64,000 bases of DNA from assembly GCA_018267915.1 (NCBI GenBank), contig JAFDXN010000060.1, forward strand, positions 1 through 64,000. Direction: 5' to 3'. The notes under the pieces were generated by a model. That model was not told the origin of the DNA. It saw nothing but the letters and a program-made list of their open reading frames with translations, and did not search any database. Every line of letters begins with the position of its first letter. Position 1 is the stretch's first letter. The position numbers were made by a program, and so were the translations under genes. Shown here one piece after another: positions 1 to 8,054 of this stretch. Origin of the DNA: Bacteroidota bacterium (lineage in GTDB: Bacteria; Bacteroidota; Bacteroidia; Chitinophagales; Chitinophagaceae).

Positions 1-800
1 GGCGTAAGCGTGGTGAACGGAATGGTAACCCATGCTGAGTAGTTGGGCGTGCCGCAGTTTGCGCGAACGTGAAGGTAATAAGTTGTTGACGGTGTAAGGC
101 CTGTAGCGTTATAAAACAGGTTGGTCGTGACAGTACCGGATGTTGCAGGTGTAGCAGGTGATTGATCGACTATGTATTCATAGTTGAGCGCGGTAGCGAC
201 TGTATTCCAGCTTAGGTCGGCGCTGGTGGTAGTTATATTATTAGACGCAAGCCCGGTAGGGCTGCTGCAAGGAGTAAGAGTAATGAACGAAATTGTAACC
301 CATGCTGAGTAGTTCGGGTTACCGCAGTTGGCGCGAACGTGGAGGTAGTAGGTAGTAGCAGGTGTAAGACCTGTGGCATTGTAAAACAGGTTGGTTGTTA
401 CTGTGCCAGCTACTGCGGGAGTGGAAGGCGACTGATCGACTATGTACTCATAGTTGAGTGCCGTTGCCACGCTGTTCCAGCTGAGATTTGCAGTAGTAGT
501 GGTTATGCTGCCAGCAGCCAGTCCTGTGGGATTTGAGCATGGGGCGAGCGTTGTAAAAGAAAATGCCGTAGCCCAGGCCGAATAGCCACTGACGCAATGG
601 GTACGCACGTGCAAATAGTAAGTTGTTGCGGGTGTAAGGCCTGTAGCGTTATAAAAAGTATTGGTTGTAGATGTGCCGGAGGTTGCCGGGGTTGAGGGTG
701 ATTGGTCCACAATATATTCATAGTCCAATGCTCCGGCTACGGCGCCCCAGCTAAGGTTGGCCGTGGTGGTAGTGATGCCGGCAGCGGCGAGACTAGCCGG
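1..800 (-). repeat. Tandem 270-bp (90-residue) FnIII repeat units
   Basis: The conserved TTCCAGCT/CCCCAGCT landmark ends at 210, 480 and 750, which gives an exact 270-bp period. The units encode near-identical fibronectin type III modules. Two neighbouring units share the peptide LNYEYIVDQSP and TGLTP.TTYYLHVRANCG, which points to recent duplication. The array continues past the left edge. Confidence 0.85.
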
Positions 801-1451
801 AGTGGTGCATGACGGAACGGCTGTAACCGTACCGCTGAGCGACATGCCGCTTGCCTGATAGATGTACCAGGTGCCGGTGGACCCAGTAGCGCCGTATAGC
901 AGTATCCTGAAAGTAACCGTTACGCCGGCCGCCACGTTCTGCAATGCACTGATCGTGCTGAGGTCAACAGGGGTTAGACATGCACCACCGGATGTCGTAT
1001 TGGTAAAGGCAAATGTGGTGATGTCCGTATACGGTCCTGCATTGACACTGTATTGTAATAGTCCGTTAGCCGGCCCGGTACCCGAACGGCGGTAGCATTC
1101 ATTCCAGGTGGTTAGTGACATGGTGTAGCCGGCTGTTGCCTGGATGGAGAAATAAACATATTTATTAGATGCCAGCGCATCAGAGGGGTTATTGGTTTGC
1201 TGCCAGTCGTTACCACCCCAGGCGCTACCTGCAGCTGTTCCGCTGGTGCCTACGCCTGCCGCGCGTGTCCAGCCTGTAACACTTATACCTGTAGGGGGCG
1301 GAGTGGTGGGGCTCCATGGACTGGGGCCATAATTGGACAGTGCAGGACTGGTTGGGTTAAACACTGCTAACTGGGCAAAAAGACCGGTGGCCCGGCATGT
1401 GAGCAGCAATACGAGAAGTAATAATGGCTTAACGTGTGAAAACCGTTTCAT
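1..1451 (-). CDS. Fibronectin type III cell-surface protein, 3' part outside the window (partial)
   Basis: The frame is open from an ATG at 1449-1451 down to base 1, so only the N-terminal 483 or so residues are visible. It starts with a signal peptide (MKRFSHVKPLLLLVLLLTC, then an AQ cleavage context). Residues of about 30-215 resemble the secreted all-beta domains of Bacteroidota surface proteins. From about residue 220 come fibronectin type III-like repeats of exactly 90 residues, each with NLSW, YEYIVDQSP, TGLTP.TTYYLHVR and YSAW. Proteins of this kind usually end in a T9SS sorting domain, which is not visible here. The gene at 50071 has the same repeat type and is probably a paralogue. 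The role is inferred to be adhesion or an extracellular matrix-like function. The candidate promoter box lies at 1507-1514. Confidence 0.88.
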   Translation of the reverse strand, partial: MKRFSHVKPLLLLVLLLTCRATGLFAQLAVFNPTSPALSNYGPSPWSPTTPPPTGISVTGWTRAAGVGTSGTAAGSAWGGNDWQQTNNPSDALASNKYVYFSIQATAGYTMSLTTWNECYRRSGTGPANGLLQYSVNAGPYTDITTFAFTNTTSGGACLTPVDLSTISALQNVAAGVTVTFRILLYGATGSTGTWYIYQASGMSLSGTVTAVPSCTTPASLAAAGITTTTANLSWGAVAGALDYEYIVDQSPSTPATSGTSTTNTFYNATGLTPATTYYLHVRTHCVSGYSAWATAFSFTTLAPCSNPTGLAAGSITTTTANLSWNSVATALNYEYIVDQSPSTPAVAGTVTTNLFYNATGLTPATTYYLHVRANCGNPNYSAWVTISFITLTPCSSPTGLASNNITTTSADLSWNTVATALNYEYIVDQSPATPATSGTVTTNLFYNATGLTPSTTYYLHVRANCGTPNYSAWVTIPFTTLT

Positions 1452-1506
1452 GGACAAAATGATTATGTTAATAATTGATTATGCGATAGATAAAAATTGC
1501 GATAGG

Positions 1507-1514
1507 CAAAAGTA
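1507..1514 (-). promoter_or_regulatory. Candidate -7 box for the FnIII surface-protein gene
   Basis: On the minus strand this reads TACTTTTG, matching the Bacteroidota TAnnTTTG -7 consensus. It would place the transcript start near 1500, about 50 nt before the ATG at 1451. No TTTG -33 box is seen at the right distance. The remainder of the 1452-1707 gap holds nothing else I can recognise. Confidence 0.4.
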
Positions 1515-1707
1515 CTGGCAAGCCCAGAGGTGACATTTTATTAAATGGTTATTATTAATATTACTTTTAAATAATTAAAACAAATTTGTTGTCTTTTCAT
1601 TAAGTAAAATGTTGTAGTGAAGGAATCCGAAAGAAGATGTAAATGAAAGGTTACGTCAGCGAGGTGGTGGGAGTAAATGCGGCGTGTGTTCAACGAATCG
1701 TTTATTA

Positions 1708-1740
1708 TTTGTTTTGTTTAAGGTTTTTAGCTTACCTTTG
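1708..1740 (+). promoter_or_regulatory. Promoter of the rpsF operon
   Basis: TTTG at 1708-1711 and TACCTTTG at 1733-1740 are separated by 21 nt. This matches the Bacteroidota sigma-ABfr-type promoter (TTTG, about 19-21 nt, TAnnTTTG). The predicted start near 1746 leaves a leader of about 88 nt before rpsF. Confidence 0.7.
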
Positions 1741-1752
1741 CAGTCCCAAAAT

Positions 1753-1812
1753 AGCTCCGGCTATCCCGCGTAAGCGAGATATCCAGCGTTGCGGCCGGGC
1801 TGGAGGGATATT
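1753..1812 (+). promoter_or_regulatory. Structured rpsF leader, candidate S6:S18 autoregulatory RNA
   Basis: The rpsF leader can fold into an outer helix of TATCCC (1762-1767) with GGGATA (1805-1810). Inside it sit a short CGC-GTAA-GCG hairpin (1767-1776, sharing its first base with the outer helix) and a hairpin of CCAGC (1783-1787) with GCTGG (1799-1803), whose loop contains CCG. Many bacteria regulate the rpsF operon by binding of the S6:S18 complex to a leader RNA with an exposed CCG. Position and CCG loop fit that class, but I have not run a covariance model. Confidence 0.4.
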
Positions 1813-1833
1813 GTTTAACTTTTTTAAATTTTT

Positions 1834-2193
1834 ATGGCAACAGAAAATCAAAGCTATGAGCTGATGGTCATCTTTACGCCTGTATTGGCTGAGGAAGACT
1901 ACAAAGCGGCTCAAAAGAAGTTTGCTGACTTCGTTACAGAAAATGGTGGCTCAATAGTACACCAGGAAGCATGGGGCCTTCGTTCACTGGCTTATCCCAT
2001 CAACAAAAAAACCACAGGTCTTTACTGGCTCATCGAGTACAAAGCGGCTACTGACGTAAACGCTAAGCTGGAGATCCAGATGAACCGTGACGAGAACATC
2101 ATGCGTCACATGATCACTCGCCTGGATAAGTATGCTGCAGAGTACAGCGTGCGCAGGCGCAACAAGACCGCTGAAGTAGAAACCGCTTCTTAA
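1834..2193 (+). CDS. rpsF: 30S ribosomal protein bS6
   Basis: This 119-residue protein is the bS6 component of the small ribosomal subunit, which binds 16S rRNA as a heterodimer with bS18. The N-terminus (YELMVIFTPVLAEEDY) and the WGLRSLAYPINKKTTGLYWL stretch are typical of the family, as is the conserved basic MNRDENIMRHMITRLD region. A short acidic/polar tail (KTAEVETAS) follows the domain. It is the first gene of rpsF-rpsR-rplI, with 19 nt to rpsR. The start is the ATG at 1834, which matches the family N-terminus. Expression may be controlled through the structured leader at 1753-1812. Confidence 0.97.
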   Translation: MATENQSYELMVIFTPVLAEEDYKAAQKKFADFVTENGGSIVHQEAWGLRSLAYPINKKTTGLYWLIEYKAATDVNAKLEIQMNRDENIMRHMITRLDKYAAEYSVRRRNKTAEVETAS

Positions 2194-2212
2194 TCTGAAA
2201 AAATCTGAAACA

Positions 2213-2479
2213 ATGGCTAAGCAAAACGAAATAAAATTTTTGACCTCTACCCGCGTAGAAAAGCGCCAGAAGAAATACTGTCGTTTTAAGAAAATGGGGA
2301 TCAAATACATCGACTATAAAGACGCGGAGTTCCTCAAGAAGTTTTTGAACGACCAGGGTAAGATGCTGCCACGCCGCATTACCGGAAACTCGTTGAAATA
2401 CCAGCGCAAAGTGTCTCAGGCTATCAAGAAGGCACGCCAGATGGCATTATTACCTTATGTTACTGACCTTTTAAAGTAA
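2213..2479 (+). CDS. rpsR: 30S ribosomal protein bS18
   Basis: This 88-residue bS18 partners bS6 in the central domain of the 30S subunit. The family signature is present: YIDYKDAEFLKKFLNDQGKM followed by RRITGNSLKYQRKVSQAIKKARQMALLPY. Length and start are normal. There is a basic N-terminal extension (TSTRVEKRQKKYCRFKKMG) with a single cysteine; the zinc-binding form of S18 has more cysteines, so this looks like a zinc-free version. The gene lies between rpsF and rplI, only 7 nt ahead of rplI, and is surely co-transcribed. Confidence 0.97.
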   Translation: MAKQNEIKFLTSTRVEKRQKKYCRFKKMGIKYIDYKDAEFLKKFLNDQGKMLPRRITGNSLKYQRKVSQAIKKARQMALLPYVTDLLK

Positions 2480-2486
2480 AACAATC

Positions 2487-2933
2487 ATGCAAGTAATCCT
2501 GATAAAAGACGTAGATAACCTGGGCGCAGCCCACGAACTGGTAGAAGTAAGGCCGGGATATGCCCGCAACTACCTGATACCGCAGAAATACGCTATTGAA
2601 GCCAGTGGTTCGAACATGAAAGTACTGGAAGAGCGTCGTAAACAACTGCAGAAGAAAGAAGATAAACTGATGGCTGAGATAGCCAAAGTTACCCAGGTGC
2701 TGAAAGCATCGCCTGTTAAGGTTGGTGCTAAGGTAGGCACAAGCGGTAAGATCTTCGGTTCTGTAACTGCTATACAGTTGGGCCGCGCTATACGCGAGCA
2801 GAAAGGCTATGAAATAGACCGCCGCCGCATCAGCATCGTTGACGATGTGAAAGAGGCCGGTACTTACAAAGCCCAGATAGACTTCGGCAAAGACAATGTT
2901 GTTGAAATGGAATTTGAAGTAGTAGGAGAGTAA
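2487..2933 (+). CDS. rplI: 50S ribosomal protein bL9
   Basis: This 148-residue bL9 has the canonical two-domain layout. The N-terminal RNA-binding domain carries the signature VDNLGAAHELVEVRPGYARNYLIPQKYA (residues about 9-36), split here by family convention. A long connecting helix rich in Glu/Lys (about 40-75) follows, then the C-terminal domain with GKIFGSVTAIQLGRAI. It binds 23S rRNA near the L1 stalk and affects reading-frame fidelity. It is the last gene of the rpsF operon and is followed by a strong terminator at 2955-2984. Confidence 0.97.
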   Translation: MQVILIKDVDNLGAAHELVEVRPGYARNYLIPQKYAIEASGSNMKVLEERRKQLQKKEDKLMAEIAKVTQVLKASPVKVGAKVGTSGKIFGSVTAIQLGRAIREQKGYEIDRRRISIVDDVKEAGTYKAQIDFGKDNVVEMEFEVVGE

Positions 2934-2954
2934 TACCAACTCCTTTAAATAATG

Positions 2955-2984
2955 AAAAGAGGCTGCGCTTGCAGCCTCTTTTTT
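2955..2984 (+). terminator. Rho-independent terminator of the rpsF operon
   Basis: AAAAGAGGCTGC (2955-2966) pairs perfectly with GCAGCCTCTTTT (2971-2982) around a GCTT loop, followed by a T run. It lies 21 nt after the rplI stop. Confidence 0.92.
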
Positions 2985-3061
2985 GTTGTTACACCTTCCT
3001 CTATCAGATACGTCAATTGGTCAATCGCGCTAAATCATAATTCAAGTTTCAGGTAAAACTG

Positions 3062-3069
3062 TACCTTTG
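3062..3069 (+). promoter_or_regulatory. -7 box of panD, placed for a near-leaderless transcript
   Basis: TACCTTTG is a perfect TAnnTTTG. Its last G is at 3069 and the panD ATG begins at 3077, so transcription would begin at or within a few bases of the start codon. No convincing TTTG -33 box is present at 19-21 nt. Confidence 0.55.
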
Positions 3070-3076
3070 CGGCGCT

Positions 3077-3421
3077 ATGCAAATACAAGTGCTCAAGTCG
3101 AAGCTGCACAGGGTAAAGGTAACTGAGGCAAACCTGCATTATATAGGCAGTATAACTATTGATGAGGCTTTGATGGAGGCGGCGAATATCATCGAGAATG
3201 AGAAAGTGCAGGTGGTGGATATTGATAATGGCGCCCGCCTGGAAACATATGTTATTAAAGGCACCCGCGGATCGGGCATGATCTGTATGAACGGTCCGGC
3301 ATCCCGCAGGGTATCCGTTGGCGATACCATCATTGTGATATCTTATGCCATAATGGACTTTGAGGAAGCAAAGCAGCATAAACCTGTCATCATATTCCCA
3401 AAAGAGGATAATAGTTTGTAA
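3077..3421 (+). CDS. panD: Aspartate 1-decarboxylase
   Basis: PanD decarboxylates L-aspartate to beta-alanine for pantothenate and coenzyme A synthesis. The 114-residue pro-enzyme has the self-cleavage site Gly24-Ser25 in HYIGSITID; Ser25 becomes the pyruvoyl cofactor. Lys9 and the HRVKVTEANL segment at the N-terminus are conserved, as are the tail motifs NGPASRR and GDTIIVISYA. Length is near the family norm of 115-130. No panB or panC is adjacent, so the pathway is split in this genome. A -7 box ends only 7 nt before the ATG. Flanked by the rplI terminator on the left and 126 nt of non-coding sequence on the right. Confidence 0.95.
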   Translation: MQIQVLKSKLHRVKVTEANLHYIGSITIDEALMEAANIIENEKVQVVDIDNGARLETYVIKGTRGSGMICMNGPASRRVSVGDTIIVISYAIMDFEEAKQHKPVIIFPKEDNSL

Positions 3422-3547
3422 TTGTTAACTTTACAGAGATAACCATTTCTGTGCAGGTTTCGCACCGGCGAGCGCTTCGCCTTTGCCAAATGTTAATTTG
3501 CACGTTTTGGGCATACTTTGTTTATTTGATAGGACAAACAACTGCTG

Positions 3548-4555
3548 ATGAAGAAAGCCCTGAATACCATATTGCAATATGTTATTTTCCTCGGGCTAGG
3601 CATTTGGATCATCTATCATATGATCACCAGCCTGAAACCTGACCAAAGAGAAGATCTGCTGGGTGCCATTCAAAGCGTAAATCTCTGGTTCTTAGTTCCC
3701 ATTTTTATCGCTGGTTTCTTCTCTCATTTTTTCAGGGCATTGCGCTGGCGCTTATTGCTGGAGCCAATGAATATGCATCCGGGTATCGCTAATACTACTT
3801 TTGCGGTGTTGATAGGCTATGTGATGAACCTGGTGTTGCCGCGCGCAGGCGAGGTAGCCAAATGCACTGTGCTGGCGAAGTATGAAAAGGTGCCTGCTCA
3901 CAAAATGGTAGGTACTATAGTCTCAGAGCGGGCTTTTGACCTGCTTTGCCTGGTTGTGATAGCTGCTGCAGCTTTCTCGATCGAGGCCCATGTCATAAGT
4001 GATTATGTGTCTGCATTGACAAAGAGTATTCATGATAAGATCATGAGGCATACCCTGGTGCTTTTTTTGATCCTTGCAGGCTTATTGGCATTGACCATCG
4101 CGACAATATTGGTTTACCGAAGGCATAAAGAGACCAAGGTAGGGCACTTTATGCGGGAGATGAGCCATGGCATATTGTCTATCATTCACATGAAGAAAAG
4201 GTGGCAATTCTTAGGCTATACGGTATTGATATGGGCTATGTATACCCTGCAGATATATTTGGGTTTTCTGAGCCTGCATGATACCCATCACCTTTCGATA
4301 TCCGTAGCACTCGTAGTTTTGGTATATGGGGCTGTGGGCATGATCATCACACCGGGAGGCATAGGCGCCTACACTTTTCTGGTGGCTGAGATCCTTGGAG
4401 CCTATGCCATCAGCGAGATATCGGCACAGGCCTTTGGCTGGATAGCGTGGGCGGCGCAAACCGGTATCCTCATTGTACTGGGCATCAGTTCATTACTTTT
4501 GATACAACTATATAACAGGAACCGCAATGTCGAGACTGCAGTGGATAGAAAATAA
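3548..4555 (+). CDS. Lysylphosphatidylglycerol synthase-like / flippase-like integral membrane protein
   Basis: This 335-residue protein belongs to the YbhN/UPF0104 family, related to the N-terminal flippase domain of MprF. It has about eight hydrophobic segments. Family landmarks visible are FRALRWRLLLEPM (residues about 63-75), GYVMNLVLPRAGEVAKCTVL (about 96-115) and VYGAVGMIITPGGIGAYTFLVAE (about 258-280). The function is not proven in Bacteroidota; lipid translocation or another envelope lipid task is inferred from MprF. The end overlaps rfaE2 by 29 nt, so the two are translationally coupled. The combination with a heptose adenylyltransferase gene hints at an envelope-glycolipid role. Confidence 0.85.
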   Translation: MKKALNTILQYVIFLGLGIWIIYHMITSLKPDQREDLLGAIQSVNLWFLVPIFIAGFFSHFFRALRWRLLLEPMNMHPGIANTTFAVLIGYVMNLVLPRAGEVAKCTVLAKYEKVPAHKMVGTIVSERAFDLLCLVVIAAAAFSIEAHVISDYVSALTKSIHDKIMRHTLVLFLILAGLLALTIATILVYRRHKETKVGHFMREMSHGILSIIHMKKRWQFLGYTVLIWAMYTLQIYLGFLSLHDTHHLSISVALVVLVYGAVGMIITPGGIGAYTFLVAEILGAYAISEISAQAFGWIAWAAQTGILIVLGISSLLLIQLYNRNRNVETAVDRK

Positions 4556-5018
4556 GATCATGACCCTTGATGCATTAGTGCACCATTGTAACCAATGGAA
4601 AGCTATTGGAAAGAAGATCGTTTTTACCAATGGCTGCTTCGACATACTGCACCGCGGCCACCTGGATTACCTTGCTAAGGCCGCCGACCTGGGTAATATT
4701 ATGATCATCGGCCTGAACACCGATGCCTCCGTAAAGCGGTTGAAAGGACAGGGGCGTCCTGTGAACAACGAATATGACAGGGCGTTTCAACTGGGTGCAT
4801 TAATGTATGTGGACGCTGTGTGTCTTTTTGATGAGGATACGCCGGCTGAACTTATCATAGCCGTAAAACCTCATGTGCTTGTTAAAGGCGGAGACTATAC
4901 AGTGGAGACAATAGTAGGTGCCGACACCGTGTTAAGTAATGGCGGCAGGGTAGAAGTGATACCCTTCGTGGAAGGATATTCCACCAGCACTGTTATCAAC
5001 AATATTAAGAAATTGTGA
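4527..5018 (+). CDS. rfaE2: D-glycero-beta-D-manno-heptose 1-phosphate adenylyltransferase
   Basis: This 163-residue stand-alone nucleotidyltransferase corresponds to the C-terminal half of E. coli HldE. It transfers AMP to heptose 1-phosphate, giving ADP-heptose for LPS core synthesis. The cytidylyltransferase-fold motif FTNGCFDILHRGHLDYLAKA contains the HxGH catalytic signature (HRGH). Further motifs are GLNTDASVKRLKG, VLVKGGDYT and the C-terminal EGYSTSTVI. The first ATG gives the family-like leading segment IENKIMTLDAL, so I prefer it over ATG 4560 although it overlaps the upstream gene by 29 nt. Some family members use CTP or glycerol 3-phosphate, but RfaE2 fits best here. Confidence 0.88.
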   Translation: MSRLQWIENKIMTLDALVHHCNQWKAIGKKIVFTNGCFDILHRGHLDYLAKAADLGNIMIIGLNTDASVKRLKGQGRPVNNEYDRAFQLGALMYVDAVCLFDEDTPAELIIAVKPHVLVKGGDYTVETIVGADTVLSNGGRVEVIPFVEGYSTSTVINNIKKL

Positions 5019-5067
5019 AATCATTATTACCGGCAGCCTGTATTGCATGGTAGTTTGTAGCACAGTA

Positions 5068-5075
5068 TATTTTTG
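5068..5075 (+). promoter_or_regulatory. Candidate -7 box for ppk1-ppx
   Basis: TATTTTTG matches TAnnTTTG. The predicted start near 5081 is about 17 nt before the ppk1 TTG codon. An ATTG at 5042-5045 lies 22 nt upstream as a possible weak -33 box. Confidence 0.45.
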
Positions 5076-5097
5076 TGCTTAACTCATTCAGAAGGTT

Positions 5098-7167
5098 TTG
5101 AAACAAACTAAGCAAACGATAGTACGCGACCTGAGCTGGCTGGCATTTAACGCAAGGGTTTTGCAGGAAGCTAAGGACGATACCAATCATATCTACGACA
5201 GGCTCCGCTTCCTCGGAATATTTTCAAATAACCTCGATGAATTTTTCAGGGTGCGCGTGGCAGCGCTGAATAAGATGGTGAGCCTGGGCAAATCGGCAAA
5301 GATGCACCTGGAGACGAACCCGGATAAGATATTAAGGAAGATACAAAAGACAGTTATAACGCAGCAGACGGCCTTCGATAACATTTACTCGGGTATCATC
5401 AAAGAACTGGAGAAGGACGGCATCAGGATCAAAAATGAAAAACAGCTCACTACGCCACAACGGAAATTTGTTACAGCCTTTTTTGAAGAGCGTGTGCGCA
5501 CGGAGATCATCCCATTGATGATAGAAAGTATCCCGCATATACCGTTGTTGCGCGATAAGTCGATATACCTGGCATGTGTACTGGGTGATACTAACAACCC
5601 AATGTCGCACCGTTATGCCCTTATAGAGATCCCTGACAGGGTGTTGCCGCGCTTTGTGATACTGCCTTCGGACAGCGGTAAAACGGACATCATCTTACTT
5701 GAGGATATCATCCGGTTTAACCTACCGAATCTTTTTGCACCGTTCGGCTTCAACCGTTTCCTGGGCTATATCATTAAGGTGACAAGGGACGCTGAACTGG
5801 AACTGGATAATGATGTGACCACCAACATTATCAGCGAAATAGAAAAGGGGCTGAAGAATCGCAAGCGGGGCAGAGCTACGCGCTTTATCTACGACAGGGC
5901 AATAGATCCCAGGCTGCGCGACTACCTGATCAAAAGGCTGAACCTGAGTAAAAAGGATAACCTGATAGCAGGAGGCCGGATACACAACTTCAAGGATTTT
6001 ATGAATTTTCCCTCGGTGGTGTTCAAAGACCTGAAGCCACGCCCGCGGCCGTTTGTGCATCCTCTGCTGAAGCAACCTTGCCGGATAATGGATGTGCTGG
6101 AAAAGCGGGACGTGATGCTGCATTTCCCTTATCATTCCTTCGATTCGATCATCGACCTGCTGCGCGAGGCTGCGATCGATCCTTATGTGCAAAGCATCAG
6201 TATCACCTGCTACAGGCTGGCTAAAGACTCGAAGATGGTAAATGCGCTGATCAACGCTGTGCGCAATGGCAAGGAAGTGCTGGTGGCGCTTGAACTGCGT
6301 GCGCGTTTTGACGAAGAGGCCAACCTGATGTGGAAGGCCCGGCTGGAGGAGGAAGGGGTGAAAGTGGTGTTTGGCCTGCCTGATATGAAGGTGCATGCGA
6401 AGATAGGGGTGATCAAAAAACGTGTATTTAACCGGACACACCAGTACGGGATCGTTTCTACAGGCAACTTCAACGAAAATACTGCCAAATACTACGGTGA
6501 CCATTGCCTGCTGACCACCAACAAAGCTATAGTGGCGGACATCAACAAGATTTTTGATTTCCTGCAAAGCGGCAACCTCAATACGACGGCATTGAAGGTA
6601 TGCAAGGTGCTACCTATTGCGCCTGCCAACATGCGGAAGTATTTCCTGGACCTCATTGCCAGGGAAATAAGAAATGCAGGAAGGAAAAAAGATGCCGCCA
6701 TTGCCCTAAAAATGAACAGCCTGGTGGACGAAGTGCTGATCAACAAATTATATGACGCCGCGAGGGCTGGTGTAAAGATAGACATGGTGATAAGGGGCAT
6801 CTGTTGTGTAAGCACCGACCTGAAATCACTAAAACATAACATAGACGCCATAAGCATTATAGACGAGTACCTGGAACATGCGAGGGTTTTTGTATTCCAT
6901 AACGGCGGTAAAAATGAGGTGTTTATCTCGTCGGCGGACTGGATGGTGCGTAACCTGGACCACCGCATAGAAGCGGCATGCCCAATATATGACAAGCAAA
7001 TACAACAGGAATTAATAGATATTCTCAACATTCAGCTTGCGGAAAACGTGAAAGGGCGTATATTAGATAGTGAACAGAGCAACACGTATGTGCAAAGGGA
7101 AGACGGTGAAAAGGAGTTGCGCTCGCAGGTCGCTATTTATGATTACTTACGCCAAAAACACTATTAG
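5098..7167 (+). CDS. ppk1: Polyphosphate kinase 1
   Basis: PPK1 reversibly polymerises the gamma-phosphate of ATP into inorganic polyphosphate. The 689-residue protein has the four-domain layout: N-terminal RDLSWLAFNARVLQEA and the FSNNLDEFFRVRVA motif; head domain; then two phospholipase D-like C-terminal domains. The autophosphorylated histidine is His433 in MKVHAKIGVI, and the second conserved histidine is His594 in LEHARVFVFHNGG. STGNFNENTAKYYGDH and SADWMVRNLDHRIEA are further hallmarks. The only reasonable start is TTG at 5098, since no upstream in-frame ATG exists and the protein matches the family from the first residues. It is 2 nt ahead of ppx, so the pair forms an operon. Confidence 0.95.
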   Translation: MKQTKQTIVRDLSWLAFNARVLQEAKDDTNHIYDRLRFLGIFSNNLDEFFRVRVAALNKMVSLGKSAKMHLETNPDKILRKIQKTVITQQTAFDNIYSGIIKELEKDGIRIKNEKQLTTPQRKFVTAFFEERVRTEIIPLMIESIPHIPLLRDKSIYLACVLGDTNNPMSHRYALIEIPDRVLPRFVILPSDSGKTDIILLEDIIRFNLPNLFAPFGFNRFLGYIIKVTRDAELELDNDVTTNIISEIEKGLKNRKRGRATRFIYDRAIDPRLRDYLIKRLNLSKKDNLIAGGRIHNFKDFMNFPSVVFKDLKPRPRPFVHPLLKQPCRIMDVLEKRDVMLHFPYHSFDSIIDLLREAAIDPYVQSISITCYRLAKDSKMVNALINAVRNGKEVLVALELRARFDEEANLMWKARLEEEGVKVVFGLPDMKVHAKIGVIKKRVFNRTHQYGIVSTGNFNENTAKYYGDHCLLTTNKAIVADINKIFDFLQSGNLNTTALKVCKVLPIAPANMRKYFLDLIAREIRNAGRKKDAAIALKMNSLVDEVLINKLYDAARAGVKIDMVIRGICCVSTDLKSLKHNIDAISIIDEYLEHARVFVFHNGGKNEVFISSADWMVRNLDHRIEAACPIYDKQIQQELIDILNIQLAENVKGRILDSEQSNTYVQREDGEKELRSQVAIYDYLRQKHY

Positions 7168-7169
7168 CA

Positions 7170-8054
7170 TTGATACTGGCTGCTATTGATATTGGGTCGA
7201 ACGCTGCAAGGCTGCTCATTTCAGAGGCATCTGCATATAAGGACGGGACAGTAGACTACACCAAGCTTTCACTGCTTCGCATTCCACTTCGCCTCGGCTT
7301 CGATGTGTTCGATAGGGGGTTCATCAGCGACGAAAAGAAACAGTTGCTTATAGACACGATGAGGGCTTACAAGATCCTAATGGATATTTATAAGGTGGAA
7401 CACTTCAAAGCATGCGCCACATCGGCTATGCGCGATGCGGCCAACAGTAAAAAGGTACTGGAAGAAGTGGAACAAGCTACCGGCCTCAAAGTGGATATCA
7501 TCACGGGGCAGGAAGAAGCAAACATTCTATACGAAACCCATATTGCGGAATACCTAAGCGGTGGCAAATCTTACCTGTACATAGACGTGGGCGGTGGTAG
7601 CACCGAGGTAACGCTATATGCGCAAAATCAACTCATCTTTAAAGAGTCTTTCAACATTGGTACCATACGCGTGCTGCACGATAAGGTGACTAATGAACAG
7701 TGGGAGCATATGAAATGGTATATTAAGACCCATGTGAAAGATTATCAACCTATCGAGGCGATCGGTACCGGCGGAAATATCAATAAGATATTCACGATAT
7801 CGAAACGGAAGGAAGGAAAGCCGTTGCCTGTGGACCTGTTGAAGGATTATTACAAGGAACTTAGCTATACATCTGTGGCAGAGCGCAAACACCTCTACCA
7901 CTTCCGCGATGACCGCGCCGACGTGATAGTGCCAGCCTTACAGATATACATATCCATTATGCGGTGGGCCAATGCCGATGAGATATATGTACCCAAGATA
8001 GGCCTTGCGGACGGCCTGATCAAAATGATGTACAAAGACCAGGCAAAGACATAA
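7170..8054 (+). CDS. ppx: Exopolyphosphatase, Ppx/GppA phosphatase family
   Basis: This 294-residue ASKHA-fold phosphatase would remove terminal phosphates from polyphosphate (Ppx) or pppGpp (GppA). The phosphate-1 loop AAIDIGSNAARLLI opens the protein, ACATSAMRDAAN follows, and YLYIDVGGGSTEVTLY (about 133-148) is the phosphate-2 motif. It lacks the C-terminal HD-like extension of long E. coli-type enzymes, so it is the short form. The start is TTG at 7170, 2 nt after the ppk1 stop. The fixed pairing with ppk1 favours a polyphosphate substrate, although ppGpp metabolism cannot be excluded. Confidence 0.92.
   Translation: MILAAIDIGSNAARLLISEASAYKDGTVDYTKLSLLRIPLRLGFDVFDRGFISDEKKQLLIDTMRAYKILMDIYKVEHFKACATSAMRDAANSKKVLEEVEQATGLKVDIITGQEEANILYETHIAEYLSGGKSYLYIDVGGGSTEVTLYAQNQLIFKESFNIGTIRVLHDKVTNEQWEHMKWYIKTHVKDYQPIEAIGTGGNINKIFTISKRKEGKPLPVDLLKDYYKELSYTSVAERKHLYHFRDDRADVIVPALQIYISIMRWANADEIYVPKIGLADGLIKMMYKDQAKT

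Noticed and set aside
5722..6567. 281-codon ORF on the minus strand within ppk1
   Set aside because: It is antisense to the well-conserved ppk1 coding sequence, has no recognisable motif, and its composition (many His and Gln) is what the reverse frame of this gene gives.
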